From Thermococcus sp. (lineage in GTDB: Archaea > Methanobacteriota_B > Thermococci > Thermococcales > Thermococcaceae): a stretch of DNA of 64,000 nt. The notes beneath the pieces are model-generated. The model did not search any database and was not told where the DNA came from. It saw only the letters and a program-made list of their open reading frames with translations. Position numbers and translations under genes: made by a program. The stretch covers positions 16,212-80,211 of the forward strand of contig NZ_JALUYR010000047.1 of assembly GCF_027012695.1 (NCBI RefSeq), in the 5' to 3' direction. This document shows positions 54,951 to 64,000 of this stretch, in pieces (positions within the stretch are counted from its first letter, which is position 1; each line of letters begins with the position of its first letter).

Positions 54951-56474
54951 TCAGCCAAGAAGAACCTGCAGATAGGCCTCCTCGCCCGGTTCAAGGTGGT
55001 CTATCTCCCAGATAACCTTCCCGTTTTCTACCCTGGCGCTGCCCTTCGTTGTCCGGACCTCTACTGCGTTGACACTCCTCTCGAGCTTCAGGTTGTCAAT
55101 GCCCTTCAACCGGGGGGCCCTGATCTTAAGGAAGTAGTGGCGTCCGGCTTTCTCCTCGTGAACCAGCGGTCTGAAGAGGGACGCATAGGAAGTTCCGGCG
55201 AGCAGAAGACCTGAGAGGACCAGTATGAGGGGTGTCCTCCAGTGACCTTCGGGCGGTTTCGGTACCGTTGTTACCACCGGCGTTGTCCTGGTTGGGGTTG
55301 TCGTGGGGGATGGTTTCGGAGGCTCGAAAGCTCTGGCGGTTATGGAGCCGCCAACGTACTCGCTGCTCTCCGCCCTAAGGATTATCGTCCCGTAGCCGGT
55401 TTTTTTGAGGTTTACGACGGCCATTCCGGAGGCGTTGGTCGTGGCGTAGTCCCTTCCCAGGGGGCCGATGGCGATAACGGTTACGTTGGATACCGGCTTC
55501 CCGGTTGAGTCAACGACCCTGACCAGAAGGGTGTCGTTGGACTGTTCGTAACTTATGAAGAGCTTCCTTACTTCCACGACGGTCGTCACGATCTTTCCAT
55601 CGAGATCAAGGGTCACTTCATAGGCCCCGGGCTCGCTCACGGGATGGACAACCGTTCCATCGTCGTCAGTCATCAGGAGACGGCCGTTTATCTTCACGGG
55701 GATTCCGGGAACGCCCCTTCCGTTATCGTCGTGAACGAAGACGTGGATTGCACCGTTTCGATAGTAGGCTTCGTAACCCAGATTGCGCTGGAACACCCGG
55801 AAGGAGGCCGTCTCGGACTTGTATTTTCCTCCGAAGTATGCCCAGAGCCTCACGTTGTAGTTCCCAACCGGCGGCCTGGTCAGGGTTACGTTTCTGATCC
55901 AGCTCTCCCCCGGGTTCAGGTAGATCGTCGTCGCGAAGTCTTGGACCCTCTTTCCGTCCCGGGTTATCGTGTACCCCACCCTGCCGATGATTATTCCGTT
56001 TGCCCGGGAGGTTACCGTCATAACAACGCTCACGTTTCTCCCGTAGGGATACTCCCTCCCCACGTCTATCGCCAGGTCGTAGTCCACCAGGGTCTTTACT
56101 GTCAGGTGAACCCCCGCATCGGAGTAGACCGATCCAAACCTGGCCACGAGGGTCAGGTTGTACCTCCCGGGCGGTACGTTCAGGATCTTCACCGAGAGGG
56201 TGTCCTCAACGGTGCCGTTGGGTTCTATCGGCTTTCGTATGATCTTACTCTGGTAGAGGAATCCCTGGGCCGGCCCCGTGATGTAGACGGTTACGTTCTC
56301 TATCGTGCTGTTCCCCAGGTTTGTCAGCCGGAATGGTATTATGACCGTGTCCCCCGGAACTCCCGAGAAATCGTCCTTGAGGGGAGTTATAACGAGGGGC
56401 CCGGCTCCCGCCCCCGTGGAGAGTGGAATCGCCGAGAGTATAAGAATGATTGCGATCAGGTGCCTAGGTTTCAC
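54951..56474 (-). CDS. Surface-anchored protein with CARDB/Ig-like repeats
   Basis: A 507-residue protein with signal peptide (residues 1-23), a series of beta-sandwich domains (about 28-125, 130-230, 235-380), a Thr/Pro linker (PKPSPTTTPTRTTPVVTT) and a membrane helix near 415-435. A cytoplasmic tail of about 70 residues follows. Many N-glycosylation sequons are present. It is probably a cell-surface structural or binding protein. It starts at GTG 56474, inside the end of the hjc gene (11-nt overlap), with GGTGATC upstream. Confidence 0.78.
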   Translation of the reverse strand: MKPRHLIAIILILSAIPLSTGAGAGPLVITPLKDDFSGVPGDTVIIPFRLTNLGNSTIENVTVYITGPAQGFLYQSKIIRKPIEPNGTVEDTLSVKILNVPPGRYNLTLVARFGSVYSDAGVHLTVKTLVDYDLAIDVGREYPYGRNVSVVMTVTSRANGIIIGRVGYTITRDGKRVQDFATTIYLNPGESWIRNVTLTRPPVGNYNVRLWAYFGGKYKSETASFRVFQRNLGYEAYYRNGAIHVFVHDDNGRGVPGIPVKINGRLLMTDDDGTVVHPVSEPGAYEVTLDLDGKIVTTVVEVRKLFISYEQSNDTLLVRVVDSTGKPVSNVTVIAIGPLGRDYATTNASGMAVVNLKKTGYGTIILRAESSEYVGGSITARAFEPPKPSPTTTPTRTTPVVTTVPKPPEGHWRTPLILVLSGLLLAGTSYASLFRPLVHEEKAGRHYFLKIRAPRLKGIDNLKLERSVNAVEVRTTKGSARVENGKVIWEIDHLEPGEEAYLQVLLG

Positions 56475-56865
56475 GACCGATCACCCCCAAAAGGGAGGTC
56501 TGTCTGCCAATGACTTCATCGAAGGTCGAGTGGTTTCCACTCCGAAGGCTTATCTTATAGTTCTTTCCACCCCGCTCAAGGTTCTCTGGGTAGAAGAAGC
56601 GCCAGCCCCGGTTTATGAACTTGACCGCTATGACGGCCTTCCCCCCGAAGCGCTCCGCGAAGGAGGTGAGCTTCTCGTAGTCATCCCTGCCAAAGTAGAG
56701 TCTCTCGTCGTGGGTGCTCTTGACCTCAATGCAGAGGTATATCTTCCCGTTTCCAGCTACGATGTCCACCTTCTTGCTCCCGGCCGAGCGCACGACCGCG
56801 AAACCGGCTTTTTCTAGCATTCCTATCAGCTCCCTCTCGGCGCTCGCCCCCCGCTTATATCTCAT
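56464..56865 (-). CDS. hjc: Holliday junction resolvase Hjc
   Basis: A 133-residue PD-(D/E)xK nuclease that cuts four-way DNA junctions. The N-terminal RYKRGASAERELI, then VRSAGSKKVDIVA with the catalytic Asp and CIEVKS with the E-x-K pair match archaeal Hjc. The C-terminus is about ten residues longer than that of P. furiosus. GGAGGGAGTGCG precedes ATG 56865. Confidence 0.95.
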   Translation of the reverse strand: MRYKRGASAERELIGMLEKAGFAVVRSAGSKKVDIVAGNGKIYLCIEVKSTHDERLYFGRDDYEKLTSFAERFGGKAVIAVKFINRGWRFFYPENLERGGKNYKISLRSGNHSTFDEVIGRQTSLLGVIGRET

Positions 56866-56936
56866 CGCACTCCCTCCTTGGGAGTTGTCCGGTTAGGTTT
56901 ATAAGTTCTGCCCGAGAGTTTCTCCAGGTGATGCTC

Positions 56937-57461
56937 ATGGCGGTTTACGAACTCGGTGAAAGGAGACCAAAGGTTCACGAAACGGCCTTCATCGATGAGA
57001 CTGCCTCCGTTATCGGCGACGTCGTTCTCGAGGAGAAGACGAGCGTCTGGCCTTCAGCGGTTCTCAGGGGCGACATAGAGCGGATCTACATCGGCTGCTG
57101 CTCCAACGTCCAGGACAACGTGAGCATACACACCTCCCACGGCCTCCCGACCAGGGTTGGAAAGTACGTGACGATAGGCCACAACGCCGTCGTTCACGGC
57201 GCGACCATCGACGACTACACCATCATCGGCATGGGCGCCATAATCCTTGACGGGGCGAAGGTAGGCAGGCACGTTATCATAGGGGCAGGAGCACTCGTCC
57301 CGCCGGGCAAGGAGATACCCGACTACAGCCTCGTCGTCGGCGTTCCCGGAAAGGTCGTCAGGCAGCTGAGCGAGGAGGAAATCGAGTGGACGAAGAAGAA
57401 CGCTGAAATCTACATGGAGCTTGCGGAAAAGCATCTCCAGTCGAGGAAAAAGGTCGAGTGA
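56937..57461 (+). CDS. Gamma-class carbonic anhydrase family protein
   Basis: A 174-residue left-handed beta-helix protein. Zinc ligands fit the histidines in NVSIHTSHG and IGHNAVVHG; an R in AVLRGD is conserved. Members hydrate CO2 or act as acetyltransferase-like proteins. ATG 56937 is chosen because GGTGATGCTC is its ribosome site; ATG 56931 falls inside that site. A TATA element GGTTTATAAG lies near 56894. Confidence 0.92.
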   Translation: MAVYELGERRPKVHETAFIDETASVIGDVVLEEKTSVWPSAVLRGDIERIYIGCCSNVQDNVSIHTSHGLPTRVGKYVTIGHNAVVHGATIDDYTIIGMGAIILDGAKVGRHVIIGAGALVPPGKEIPDYSLVVGVPGKVVRQLSEEEIEWTKKNAEIYMELAEKHLQSRKKVE

Positions 57462-57467
57462 TGCTCG

Positions 57468-58262
57468 ATGCTCCGCCGCCTGCTTTCCCACGTTCCCCAT
57501 TTGATTTTCAAGCCCGCTTACGACCTCTACGAGGACTACCTCCTTGAGAAGGTTAAATCCGGAAAGCTCCCAAACCACGTGGCCATAATTATGGACGGGA
57601 ACAGGCGGTGGGCGAGGAAGATAGAAAAACCCCCGTGGTACGGTCACCTCTTCGGTTCTCAAAAGCTTGAGGAGATAATGGAGTGGTGCCGCGAACTTGG
57701 GATAAGGACGCTCACTGTCTACGCTTTCTCCACCGAGAACTTCAGGAGAACGCCCGATGAGGTACGCGCCCTCATGGACCTCTTCGAGAGGAAGTTCAAG
57801 GAACTGGTAGAGGACGAGAGGGTTCACAGGTACGGCATAAGAGTGAACGTTCTGGGGAGGAAGGAGCTCCTGCCGGAGAACGTCAGGAAGGCGGCGGAAG
57901 ATGCAGAGCGTGCGACGAGGAAGTACTCGAACTACTTCCTCAATATAGCCCTCGCCTACGGTGGCAGGAGTGAGATAGCGGATGCGGTGAAGGACATAGT
58001 AAGGGACGTCCAGGAGGGCCGGATAAGCATCGAAGACATCGATGAAGAGATGATAAAGCGCTACCTCTACTACCCCAACATGCCCGATCCCGACATCGTT
58101 ATAAGAACCGGGGGGGAGGAGAGGATAAGCAACTTCCTCCTCTACCAGATAGCCTACAGCGAGCTCTTCTTTGTTGACGTCTACTTCCCGGAGTTCAGGA
58201 AAATCGACTTCCTCAGGATTATCCGCGAGTACCAGAAGCGGCAGAGACGCTTTGGAAGGTAA
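57468..58262 (+). CDS. uppS: cis-Prenyltransferase (polyprenyl diphosphate synthase)
   Basis: A 264-residue enzyme that elongates isoprenoid chains to the lipid carrier (dolichol-type in archaea). Catalytic DGNRRWA near residue 43, FSTENFRRTPDEV and the C-terminal IRTGGEERISNFLLYQIAYSEL are all intact. It begins 6 nt after the carbonic anhydrase stop, so the two are co-transcribed. Its product would serve glycan assembly such as the cluster at 24-28 kb. Confidence 0.95.
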   Translation: MLRRLLSHVPHLIFKPAYDLYEDYLLEKVKSGKLPNHVAIIMDGNRRWARKIEKPPWYGHLFGSQKLEEIMEWCRELGIRTLTVYAFSTENFRRTPDEVRALMDLFERKFKELVEDERVHRYGIRVNVLGRKELLPENVRKAAEDAERATRKYSNYFLNIALAYGGRSEIADAVKDIVRDVQEGRISIEDIDEEMIKRYLYYPNMPDPDIVIRTGGEERISNFLLYQIAYSELFFVDVYFPEFRKIDFLRIIREYQKRQRRFGR

Positions 58263-58362
58263 CGTTTTCAGATTGGGGTCATCTCCCGGGAGAACGATCC
58301 TTTTTAAAGTTTTCCGCGAAGGTTTATTAACTTTGGGTTCGAATTCTCGCCGGTGGTGAGTG

Positions 58363-59037
58363 ATGGAGTACAGTGAGTTGAGTCCCAGGATAAAAAGGGT
58401 TTACTCCCAGGTCAGGTACCTCGATGATTACCGCTGGGAAATTCCAGGAAACAGAATAATCGGAACCCACAAGAGGAGCAACGTGAAGGTCATCATAGAC
58501 GTTGCCGACGATAGGGAGAGTGCCGAGAGGATAGCCGACGCCGGGAAGAGCGAGGGGATACGAATAATCGCGGTCCCGGACAGGAACGTTTTTTTCGTTC
58601 ACAACGGGGCTTTCATCCTTACCTACCGCTACATCAAGGCGACCCTTGCCGATATAAACGACCATATAGTCTGGAGCGGCTTCAGGGTCGTCGAGGACGA
58701 TGGAAAACTCCTTCAGGAGGACTTCTACGAGTACCTTGGAGGAGCTTTGATCAACCACATAAAGAACAACATGCTCGCGGGTCAGGATTATATCTTCTGG
58801 CAGTTCTATAAGTGTGAGGAGTGCGGCAAGTACGTTGACGTGGAGAGCGTTGAGAGGCACCTCCGGGGGCACGGGATAAAGCACTACGAGAAGAGCGAGG
58901 AGCGATACGAAATCTTCGAGATAAACTTCAGGGACGGGAAGATCTACGACAAGTACGGCAAGGAGGTACCGATGGAAATGTTCAGTGAGGAGGCCAGGGA
59001 CTTCCTGGAGGAGGTAACCTCCGGAATAAAGGGGTAG
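58363..59037 (+). CDS. Uncharacterised protein with C2H2-like zinc finger
   Basis: A 224-residue soluble protein. N-terminal two thirds is a mixed alpha/beta domain; around residues 148-170 [21 protein letters not shown] has CxxC...HxxxH spacing of a C2H2 zinc finger. The C-terminus is polar. No family function recognised. ATG 58363 follows GGTGGTGAG. It converges with thrS, whose stop lies 4 nt away. Confidence 0.72.
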   Translation: MEYSELSPRIKRVYSQVRYLDDYRWEIPGNRIIGTHKRSNVKVIIDVADDRESAERIADAGKSEGIRIIAVPDRNVFFVHNGAFILTYRYIKATLADINDHIVWSGFRVVEDDGKLLQEDFYEYLGGALINHIKNNMLAGQDYIFWQFYKCEECGKYVDVESVERHLRGHGIKHYEKSEERYEIFEINFRDGKIYDKYGKEVPMEMFSEEARDFLEEVTSGIKG

Positions 59038-59041
59038 GGGC

Positions 59042-60922
59042 TCAGCCCCGGAACTTCGGCCTCCTGCTGAGGAGGAGCGGTAGGGGCCTCGGCTTGTAGG
59101 GGAAGCCCTCGGTCTTCCTCTTTATCTCCCTGATGAGGTCTTCGAGTTGCATCTCAACCTGCTTGCCGTCTTCCCTTCTCCTCACCGTTACCGTGTTCTG
59201 CTCCTTCTCGTTCTTGCCGACGACGACTATGTAGGGAATCCACTCCTTCTCCGCCTTCCTTATCTTCTTATTGAGCCTGTCGCCGGTGTCGTCAACGTCA
59301 ACCCTTATCTTCGCCCCTTCAAGCTTTCCTGCAACGTAGAGGGCGTAGTCAAGAACCTCATCGCTGACCGGTATAACCCTGGCCTGTATCGGGCTGAGCC
59401 ACAGCGGGAACATCGGCTTCTTACCCTGGGCCTGCAGTTTCGCCTGTTTCTCGAGGATTGCGTACATGACGCGCTCAATTGCTCCGCTCGGGGAGCAGTG
59501 GAGTATCAATGGATAGCGCTCCTGTCCGTTCTCGTCGTAGTAGGTTATTCCAAACCTTTCAGCGTTCTCCACGTCTATCTGCACCGTACTCAGGGCTGCA
59601 GCTTTGTCGAGGTTGTCAACGAAGTTGAACTCGAACTTGAGTATGAAGTAGAAGAACCTCTGGTCCCACATCTCTATCAGGACGGGCTTGCCTATAATCT
59701 TAGCGAGCTCGACTATGAAGTCCCTGTTCTCCTCCCAGAAGTCCCTCGTAAAGCGTATGGCCACCTCGTAGTCCTCTGGCGTAAGGCCAACGCCCTTAAG
59801 AACCTCCATGCTGAGCTTGTACTGCTTCTTGAACTCGTCCATCGCCTGCTTTAAATCGCGAGCAACGGTGTGCATGTCCGGCATCGTGAAGGCCCTGAGC
59901 CTTCTCAGGCCCGAAAGCTCACCGCTCTTCTCTCTCCTAAAGGAGTATCTGGTTAGCTCGTACATCCTCAGTGGGAGGTTGCGGTAGCTTATGATTGCGT
60001 CCTTCTTTATGAGAAACTGGCCGAAACATGCCGCGAACCTGAGGAAGAACTTCTTGTCGCCGCTTTTAACTACGTACTGCCTCGCCGGGAAGCGGTTGAG
60101 ATACTTCTCAAGGGCAGGGTGCTCGAAGTCATACATGATTGGCGTTTCCACTTCCATGGCACCGTATTCAACGACCTTCTCGGTGACGTACTGCTCGAGG
60201 AGGCCCTTTATCAGGCGTCCCTTCGGGTAGTAGCGGAGGTTTCCTCCGTCGCTTCCCGGTTCGTAGTCAACGAGCTCGTGCTCGAGCATGAGCTTAACGT
60301 GCGGTGGTTCTCTGTCGGCTATTCTGTTCTTGCTTATCTCGTAGTTGGCGAACTTCCTGAGGTTCTCGTGGCCGGTGAAGTCGAACTTGTCCACCTCAAT
60401 GAGTTCGCCCTCCGGCGTGAGAACGTACCAGTAGCTCTTCAGTTCCTCCTCCTTTTCGAGGGCAATGTTGCGCTCCTCCTTTGAGACTGCCTCGCCGCTC
60501 GGCACTATCGTTCTGCTGAGTTCCGCCAGCGGGTGCCCCTTGCAGGAGAGCCTGAAGGCCTTGTAGTAGCCGAAGGGCGCGCGCTTGACCTCGAAGCCCC
60601 TCTCTTTAAGCTTCTCCTCGATCTTCCTGAGAACCTCAAGTGCAATCTCCGGTTTCGCGAGGTCGCTGCTCAGGTGTGCGAAGGGATAGACGAAGACCCT
60701 GTTCGTCCCAATTTGTCTTGCGACCTCTTCGATTTCCTTCACGGCCTTCTCGACAACTTCTTCGGGGTTTGACTCATCAACCTTCTCAACGCTTATGAAG
60801 GCAGCGAGAACCTCATCGAGCCTACCCTTCCTCTGTTCTTCACCTATCGGCTCGGGGTTCTTCAGGGCTTTGTCCTTGACTTCGTACTCGAGGTAGTCCG
60901 CGTGTATCAGAAGCATTCTCAT
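59042..60922 (-). CDS. thrS: Threonyl-tRNA synthetase, archaeal type
   Basis: A 626-residue class II synthetase. The N-terminal domain ([21 protein letters not shown], residues 1-145) is the archaeal D-aminoacyl-tRNA-deacylase-like editing domain that removes mischarged serine. The catalytic core includes [12 protein letters not shown] and [15 protein letters not shown]; an anticodon-binding domain follows ([13 protein letters not shown]). ATG 60922 is supported by GGTGGTGATAGG; a longer open frame upstream is rejected. Confidence 0.97.
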   Translation of the reverse strand: MRMLLIHADYLEYEVKDKALKNPEPIGEEQRKGRLDEVLAAFISVEKVDESNPEEVVEKAVKEIEEVARQIGTNRVFVYPFAHLSSDLAKPEIALEVLRKIEEKLKERGFEVKRAPFGYYKAFRLSCKGHPLAELSRTIVPSGEAVSKEERNIALEKEEELKSYWYVLTPEGELIEVDKFDFTGHENLRKFANYEISKNRIADREPPHVKLMLEHELVDYEPGSDGGNLRYYPKGRLIKGLLEQYVTEKVVEYGAMEVETPIMYDFEHPALEKYLNRFPARQYVVKSGDKKFFLRFAACFGQFLIKKDAIISYRNLPLRMYELTRYSFRREKSGELSGLRRLRAFTMPDMHTVARDLKQAMDEFKKQYKLSMEVLKGVGLTPEDYEVAIRFTRDFWEENRDFIVELAKIIGKPVLIEMWDQRFFYFILKFEFNFVDNLDKAAALSTVQIDVENAERFGITYYDENGQERYPLILHCSPSGAIERVMYAILEKQAKLQAQGKKPMFPLWLSPIQARVIPVSDEVLDYALYVAGKLEGAKIRVDVDDTGDRLNKKIRKAEKEWIPYIVVVGKNEKEQNTVTVRRREDGKQVEMQLEDLIREIKRKTEGFPYKPRPLPLLLSRRPKFRG

Positions 60923-61038
60923 TCCTATCACCACCGTGGGCTCTGCGCGGATTACTAAAACCTTTTCCCTCACCTTATAAATCCTCCCCGGCCAAAGACT
61001 TAAAAAATACGAACCGGAACTTTCACGGAGGTGGGAGG

Positions 61039-61626
61039 ATGGAGGAGAAAAAGGTAAAGCCCGGCGATCTCGTCCTTCCCGGAGATTACCTCGGTGTTAT
61101 TGAGGAGTACTTTCCGGGAGAGGGTGTCAAAGAGGAGAACGGAGAGCTCTACGCAGTTCGAGCCGGAAGGGTCGTGGTTGACCAGAACAGGATGGAGATA
61201 AGCGTTGAGCCCGTTACCGACACCCCGCCGCTTCCCAAGGTGGGAGACGTTGTCATCGGCCGGGTCATAGAGGTTAAACCCCAGGCCGCGATAGTCCAGG
61301 TAATCCGCATAGAGGGCAGGGAGAACGACAGGGAGATAGCAACCTCCAAACTGGCCGGCATTCACATCTCGCAGGTGGATGATGGATACGTTGATAGCAT
61401 GCAGAACGAGTTCAGGATCGGGGACGTTGTGAGGGCGCGCGTTATATCTGCGGAGAAAAGCCCGATACAGCTCTCCACGAAGGGTCACGATCTTGGCGTT
61501 ATCTACGCCCTCTGCACGAGGTGCAGAACCCCCATGGTTAGGCGGGGTGACAGGCTCGTCTGTCCGCGCTGTGGTCACGTCGAGACGAGGAAACTTTCTT
61601 CCATGTACCGGAAGGTGAAGGTGTGA
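61039..61626 (+). CDS. csl4: Exosome subunit Csl4
   Basis: A 195-residue RNA-binding cap protein of the archaeal exosome. N-terminal beta-domain ([19 protein letters not shown]), central S1 domain ([19 protein letters not shown] ... [12 protein letters not shown]) and C-terminal zinc ribbon (CTRCRTPM ... CPRCGHVE). ATG follows GGAGGTGGGAGG. It overlaps the DUF2067 gene by one base (TGATG) and heads a csl4-DUF2067-rpoL operon. Confidence 0.96.
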   Translation: MEEKKVKPGDLVLPGDYLGVIEEYFPGEGVKEENGELYAVRAGRVVVDQNRMEISVEPVTDTPPLPKVGDVVIGRVIEVKPQAAIVQVIRIEGRENDREIATSKLAGIHISQVDDGYVDSMQNEFRIGDVVRARVISAEKSPIQLSTKGHDLGVIYALCTRCRTPMVRRGDRLVCPRCGHVETRKLSSMYRKVKV

Positions 61627-62273
61627 TGGCGCGAGCGAAAAAGACAATAACCATCCACGTCCGCGACGACCGCGAGAAGGAGGAGTTCCTTAAGGAAGTC
61701 CAGAGACTTCGTCTTCCAGCATTCATCTACGTCCATGGAAAGCTCAACGACCTCAAGGTAAACGTCCAGGGAACGAAGGACGAGATCAGGGAGGCCCTCA
61801 GGAAGATACGCGAGATCCACAACAGGGTGAAGGCAAAACTATACCCGGACAGGAGGGGTTTTTACCACTACACTGTGGACGATCTCCTGCGCGAGGCCGG
61901 GGCCAGTGTCTCAACGCCGATCCTGGTTAAGACCCTTGAACTCCTCGGTGAGAGTGTAGAGCTCAGAGAGAATGAGCTAGTAACGTCGCTGCCGTGGGAC
62001 GATGCGGTGAAGCTGGTGGAAAAACTTGGCGAGGTACTTTCAGAGGTAGCGCTCAGCACAACGAGACAGATAAGGGAAGTCGTTCTCCCGGTTGCGGTGG
62101 TCTACGATCTCGATCCCGATGAGGTTATGGATAAGCTTGTTGAACTCGGACTGGCCGAGTGGAAGGAGGATAAGTTTAAATACGAACTGGTGAAGAACAA
62201 GGAGCAGGCCCTGGAAGAGCTCCTGAAAGCCCTGAAAGGTGAGGAAGATGAAGATCGAGGTCATCAAGCGTGA
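61626..62273 (+). CDS. DUF2067 family protein
   Basis: A 215-residue archaeal protein beginning [34 protein letters not shown]. The first half looks like a KH/RNA-binding-type alpha-beta unit; the second half is helical with [23 protein letters not shown]. Function unknown, but its place between csl4 and rpoL points to RNA metabolism. Its 3' end overlaps rpoL by 26 nt. Confidence 0.82.
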   Translation: MARAKKTITIHVRDDREKEEFLKEVQRLRLPAFIYVHGKLNDLKVNVQGTKDEIREALRKIREIHNRVKAKLYPDRRGFYHYTVDDLLREAGASVSTPILVKTLELLGESVELRENELVTSLPWDDAVKLVEKLGEVLSEVALSTTRQIREVVLPVAVVYDLDPDEVMDKLVELGLAEWKEDKFKYELVKNKEQALEELLKALKGEEDEDRGHQA

Positions 62274-62535
62274 GGAAAACGTCCTTGAGTTTTACCTTGA
62301 GGGGGAGGATCATACCTTCGCCAACCTTCTCAACGAGGTGCTCCACGAGAATGAGCACGTAACCTTTGCCGGCTACACAATCGAACACCCCGTTCTTATG
62401 GCGAGAAAACCAAGGTTCAGGATCGTTACCGACGGCAGTGTAACTCCCGAGCAGGTTCTTGAGGAGGCTGCCCAGAAGATATTCGACAGGGCCAGGGCAG
62501 TGCTCGAGGCCTGGAAGGACGCCCTCGAGGGTTAA
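62248..62535 (+). CDS. rpoL: RNA polymerase subunit L
   Basis: A 95-residue RPB11/alpha-like subunit that pairs with RpoD in polymerase assembly. The conserved [31 protein letters not shown] block is intact. ATG 62248 is used, with GGTGAGGAAG as ribosome site; GTG 62239 belongs to it. A T-rich run after the stop (62536-62560) may end the operon. Confidence 0.96.
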   Translation: MKIEVIKREENVLEFYLEGEDHTFANLLNEVLHENEHVTFAGYTIEHPVLMARKPRFRIVTDGSVTPEQVLEEAAQKIFDRARAVLEAWKDALEG

Positions 62536-62574
62536 CCTTTTAAGGTTTTTTCCCTTTAATTCATCGGTGTTGTC

Positions 62575-63600
62575 GTGAGGAAAGACGTCCTGGTTGTTAT
62601 CCTCGTCCTCCTGGCGATGAAGTCGGTCGTCCTTTTCACAGCCCTCGGTGAGGTTTCTCTCAGGGACTTCTGCCTTCGATGGGATGGAGAGCACTTTCTT
62701 CACGTTCTCCAGGGCAATCCTGAGGATTACGAGATCGTTTTCGCCCCTCTCTACCCGCTTACTGCCGGACTCCTCACCCATATTGGAATCAGACCGTGGC
62801 TGGCCCTCTTTATAACCGCCAACGTCTTCAGCATCGTGCCCCCGCTGATGGCCCTGAGACTCTGGGGCCGGAGGGAGGCGCTGTTTCTCGTTCTCAACCC
62901 TGCCTACGCCCTCTTCACGACCGCACCCTACAGCGAGTCCCTCGCGCTCTCCCTCCTGCTCCTCTCATACCTCGCCCTTGTCGAAAACAGACCCGTGCTC
63001 TCGGGTCTCCTGGCCGGTTTGGGCGTTATGGCCCGCTACAACCTGGTTATCTTCGCCGGTGTTGTTTTTCTGTATCTGCTGGCAAAGGATCGGAGGGCAG
63101 CGGCGGGCTTCCTCATCCCCCTCTCCCTGACGGGCATTGTAATGCTGCTCTACCTGACTCCCCACGGGGGGATCGGGGCCTACTTTGCCGCCGAGCGCTA
63201 CTGGGATCTTCACTGGACGGATCCCCTCGGGCAGGCCCGCTGGATCCTGCGGAGCTGGTTCACCGCCCAGGGGTGGATGCTGGAGGATAATCCGCTGTAC
63301 CCGTGGCACTGGCTCGTAAGAAACTGGCTGTTTATCAGTGTTTACCTGGCCGGTCTTCTGATACTGATCAGAGAGAAGAGGGGTTTAGAATTCGCGATCT
63401 CAGCTCCCTTTGTTTTCTTTCAGATGGTTGTAACGGGCACGCCGGCTATAAGTACGCCCCGACTCCTCCTTCCGGCGATTCCGGCCCAGGTGGCTGTTGG
63501 GAGGGCTCTTGATGAATGTGTGTTCATCTTTCTGTTCCCAATTTCTCTGCTGGCCACCCATTACGCCACCCTCTGGCACGTCCAGGCTTTTTTTGGGTGA
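62575..63600 (+). CDS. PIG-V-like membrane mannosyltransferase
   Basis: A 341-residue GT-C-fold protein with about nine hydrophobic segments. The N-terminal loop CLRWDGEHFLHV and the following FAPLYPL, TTAPYSESLAL and GVMARYN motifs match the PIG-V/mannosyltransferase group that uses lipid-linked mannose. In archaea it may glycosylate lipids or surface glycans. GTG 62575 is the start, with GGTG seven nt upstream. It follows rpoL by 39 nt. Confidence 0.78.
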   Translation: MRKDVLVVILVLLAMKSVVLFTALGEVSLRDFCLRWDGEHFLHVLQGNPEDYEIVFAPLYPLTAGLLTHIGIRPWLALFITANVFSIVPPLMALRLWGRREALFLVLNPAYALFTTAPYSESLALSLLLLSYLALVENRPVLSGLLAGLGVMARYNLVIFAGVVFLYLLAKDRRAAAGFLIPLSLTGIVMLLYLTPHGGIGAYFAAERYWDLHWTDPLGQARWILRSWFTAQGWMLEDNPLYPWHWLVRNWLFISVYLAGLLILIREKRGLEFAISAPFVFFQMVVTGTPAISTPRLLLPAIPAQVAVGRALDECVFIFLFPISLLATHYATLWHVQAFFG

Positions 63601-63850
63601 GGTAATCAGGAGTTTTTCTGGGGAAAAGCGCTGTGGGTTACTTGGGAGTGGAGGGTATGGGGATCCACAGCCGTGTACTCGGCGGAAGTTTGGGGACATC
63701 AACTAGGGTTGACACTACCTATGCTCCATTGGATCTCAATACTGTAGTAATGGACAATAACCGAAAGATATAAAAATAAATAACAACCCGTCAATATCGG
63801 GAAAATTTCGCTGTCATGTACCTGGAATCGGGAGATAAGTTGCCGCGTTG
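63601..63850. other. Intergenic region with AT-rich promoter
   Basis: No credible gene is visible. A strong TATA-like GATATAAAAATAAAT (about 63768-63782) would start transcription near 63800, heading toward the partial frame at 63851. An 11-codon frame (ATG 63816 to TGA 63851) precedes it. Confidence 0.5.
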
Positions 63851-64000
63851 ATGTCTGGGGTGGTTGGGGTGAGGCTTTTCATTGATGGCCAAGAGGAGTC
63901 GAGCAAAAGCCTCACGATCGGTGGTGGGAGTACTGGGAGCGTTACTTTAACGTGGACTGCTCAAGCTGGAGAGCATGATTATAGGATAGAAGTGTGGGAG
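63851..64000 (+). CDS. CARDB-like extracellular domain fragment, runs off the window
   Basis: About 50 codons in one open frame. FIDGQEESSKSLTIGGGSTG followed by SVTLTWTAQAGEHDYRIEV is the usual CARDB beta-sandwich pattern (a W-x-A-x-x-G-x-H core). No signal peptide or strong ribosome site is seen before ATG 63851, and an in-frame TAA lies at 63836-63838. It is either an unusual short gene or an internal fragment of a former surface protein. Confidence 0.4.
   Translation, partial: MSGVVGVRLFIDGQEESSKSLTIGGGSTGSVTLTWTAQAGEHDYRIEVWE

Noticed and set aside
63816..63851. An 11-codon leader peptide before the CARDB-like frame
   Set aside because: It has no ribosome site and no sign of attenuation; short frames of this size are expected by chance.

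Overview
The window is euryarchaeal and fits Thermococcus or a close relative. The evidence is a tungsten aldehyde:ferredoxin oxidoreductase next to its radical SAM maturase, a giant pyrolysin-type protease, CoA-disulfide reductase, archaeal-type ThrRS, Csl4, RpoL, Hjc, NMD3, S8e and archaemetzincin. Genes carry GGTGA-type ribosome sites, frequent GTG starts and BRE/TATA promoters about 25 nt upstream of leaderless or short-leader starts. Genes are packed, often with 1-4 nt overlaps, and no gene-free stretch exceeds about 300 nt.

Layout. 1-8.9 kb: RNase Z (cut by the window edge), a TPR protein, a CDF metal transporter, a NifX-like protein, a TehA/SLAC1 channel and OsmC. Next comes a decayed arsenic-type operon: arsC fused by deletion to uspA, then a frameshifted ACR3. 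It is followed by a dicluster ferredoxin, a TauE/SafE exporter, a GbsR/MarR-like regulator and a small membrane gene broken by a 17-bp tandem duplication. 8.9-17.7 kb: radical SAM maturase plus AOR, an NAD-kinase-like protein coupled to a zinc-finger/beta-helix/K+-channel fusion, CoA-disulfide reductase, NMD3 and DUF424. 17.7-28.2 kb: a 2022-residue secreted subtilase and, divergent from it, a four-gene membrane cluster (anchored protein, two Wzy-like membrane proteins, GT39-like glycosyltransferase). 28.3-41.7 kb: PpsA, two MATE paralogues flanking a DUF2334 protein, Upp, tRNA-Leu(CAA), DUF357, UPF0212, CTP synthase, S8e, a NOG1-type GTPase and an MBL-fold protein. 41.7-46.3 kb: a UppP-like/GlmU-like/DUF835 operon, a CBS protein with a ribosome-hibernation-like tail, and tRNA-Ser(CGA). 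46.3-49.0 kb: a restriction-modification island abutting the tRNA. 49.0-64.0 kb: Map, TrkH, an orphan ECF-type ATPase, CYTH, archaemetzincin, a HepT-like protein, an M42 peptidase, a surface protein, Hjc, gamma carbonic anhydrase, cis-prenyltransferase, ThrRS, Csl4, a DUF2067 protein, RpoL, a PIG-V-like mannosyltransferase and the start of a CARDB-like fragment.

The strongest unusual signals are five. (1) The last six codons and the stop of the putative restriction endonuclease are read from the antisense of the tRNA-Ser 3' end. (2) The arsenic operon shows at least four independent lesions. (3) A CBS protein ends in an HPF-like segment. (4) A zinc-finger/beta-helix/K+-channel fusion is coupled to an NAD-kinase-like gene. 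(5) A compact membrane glycan-type cluster carries tandem polymerase-like paralogues. All family calls come from reading motifs; no database search was run.
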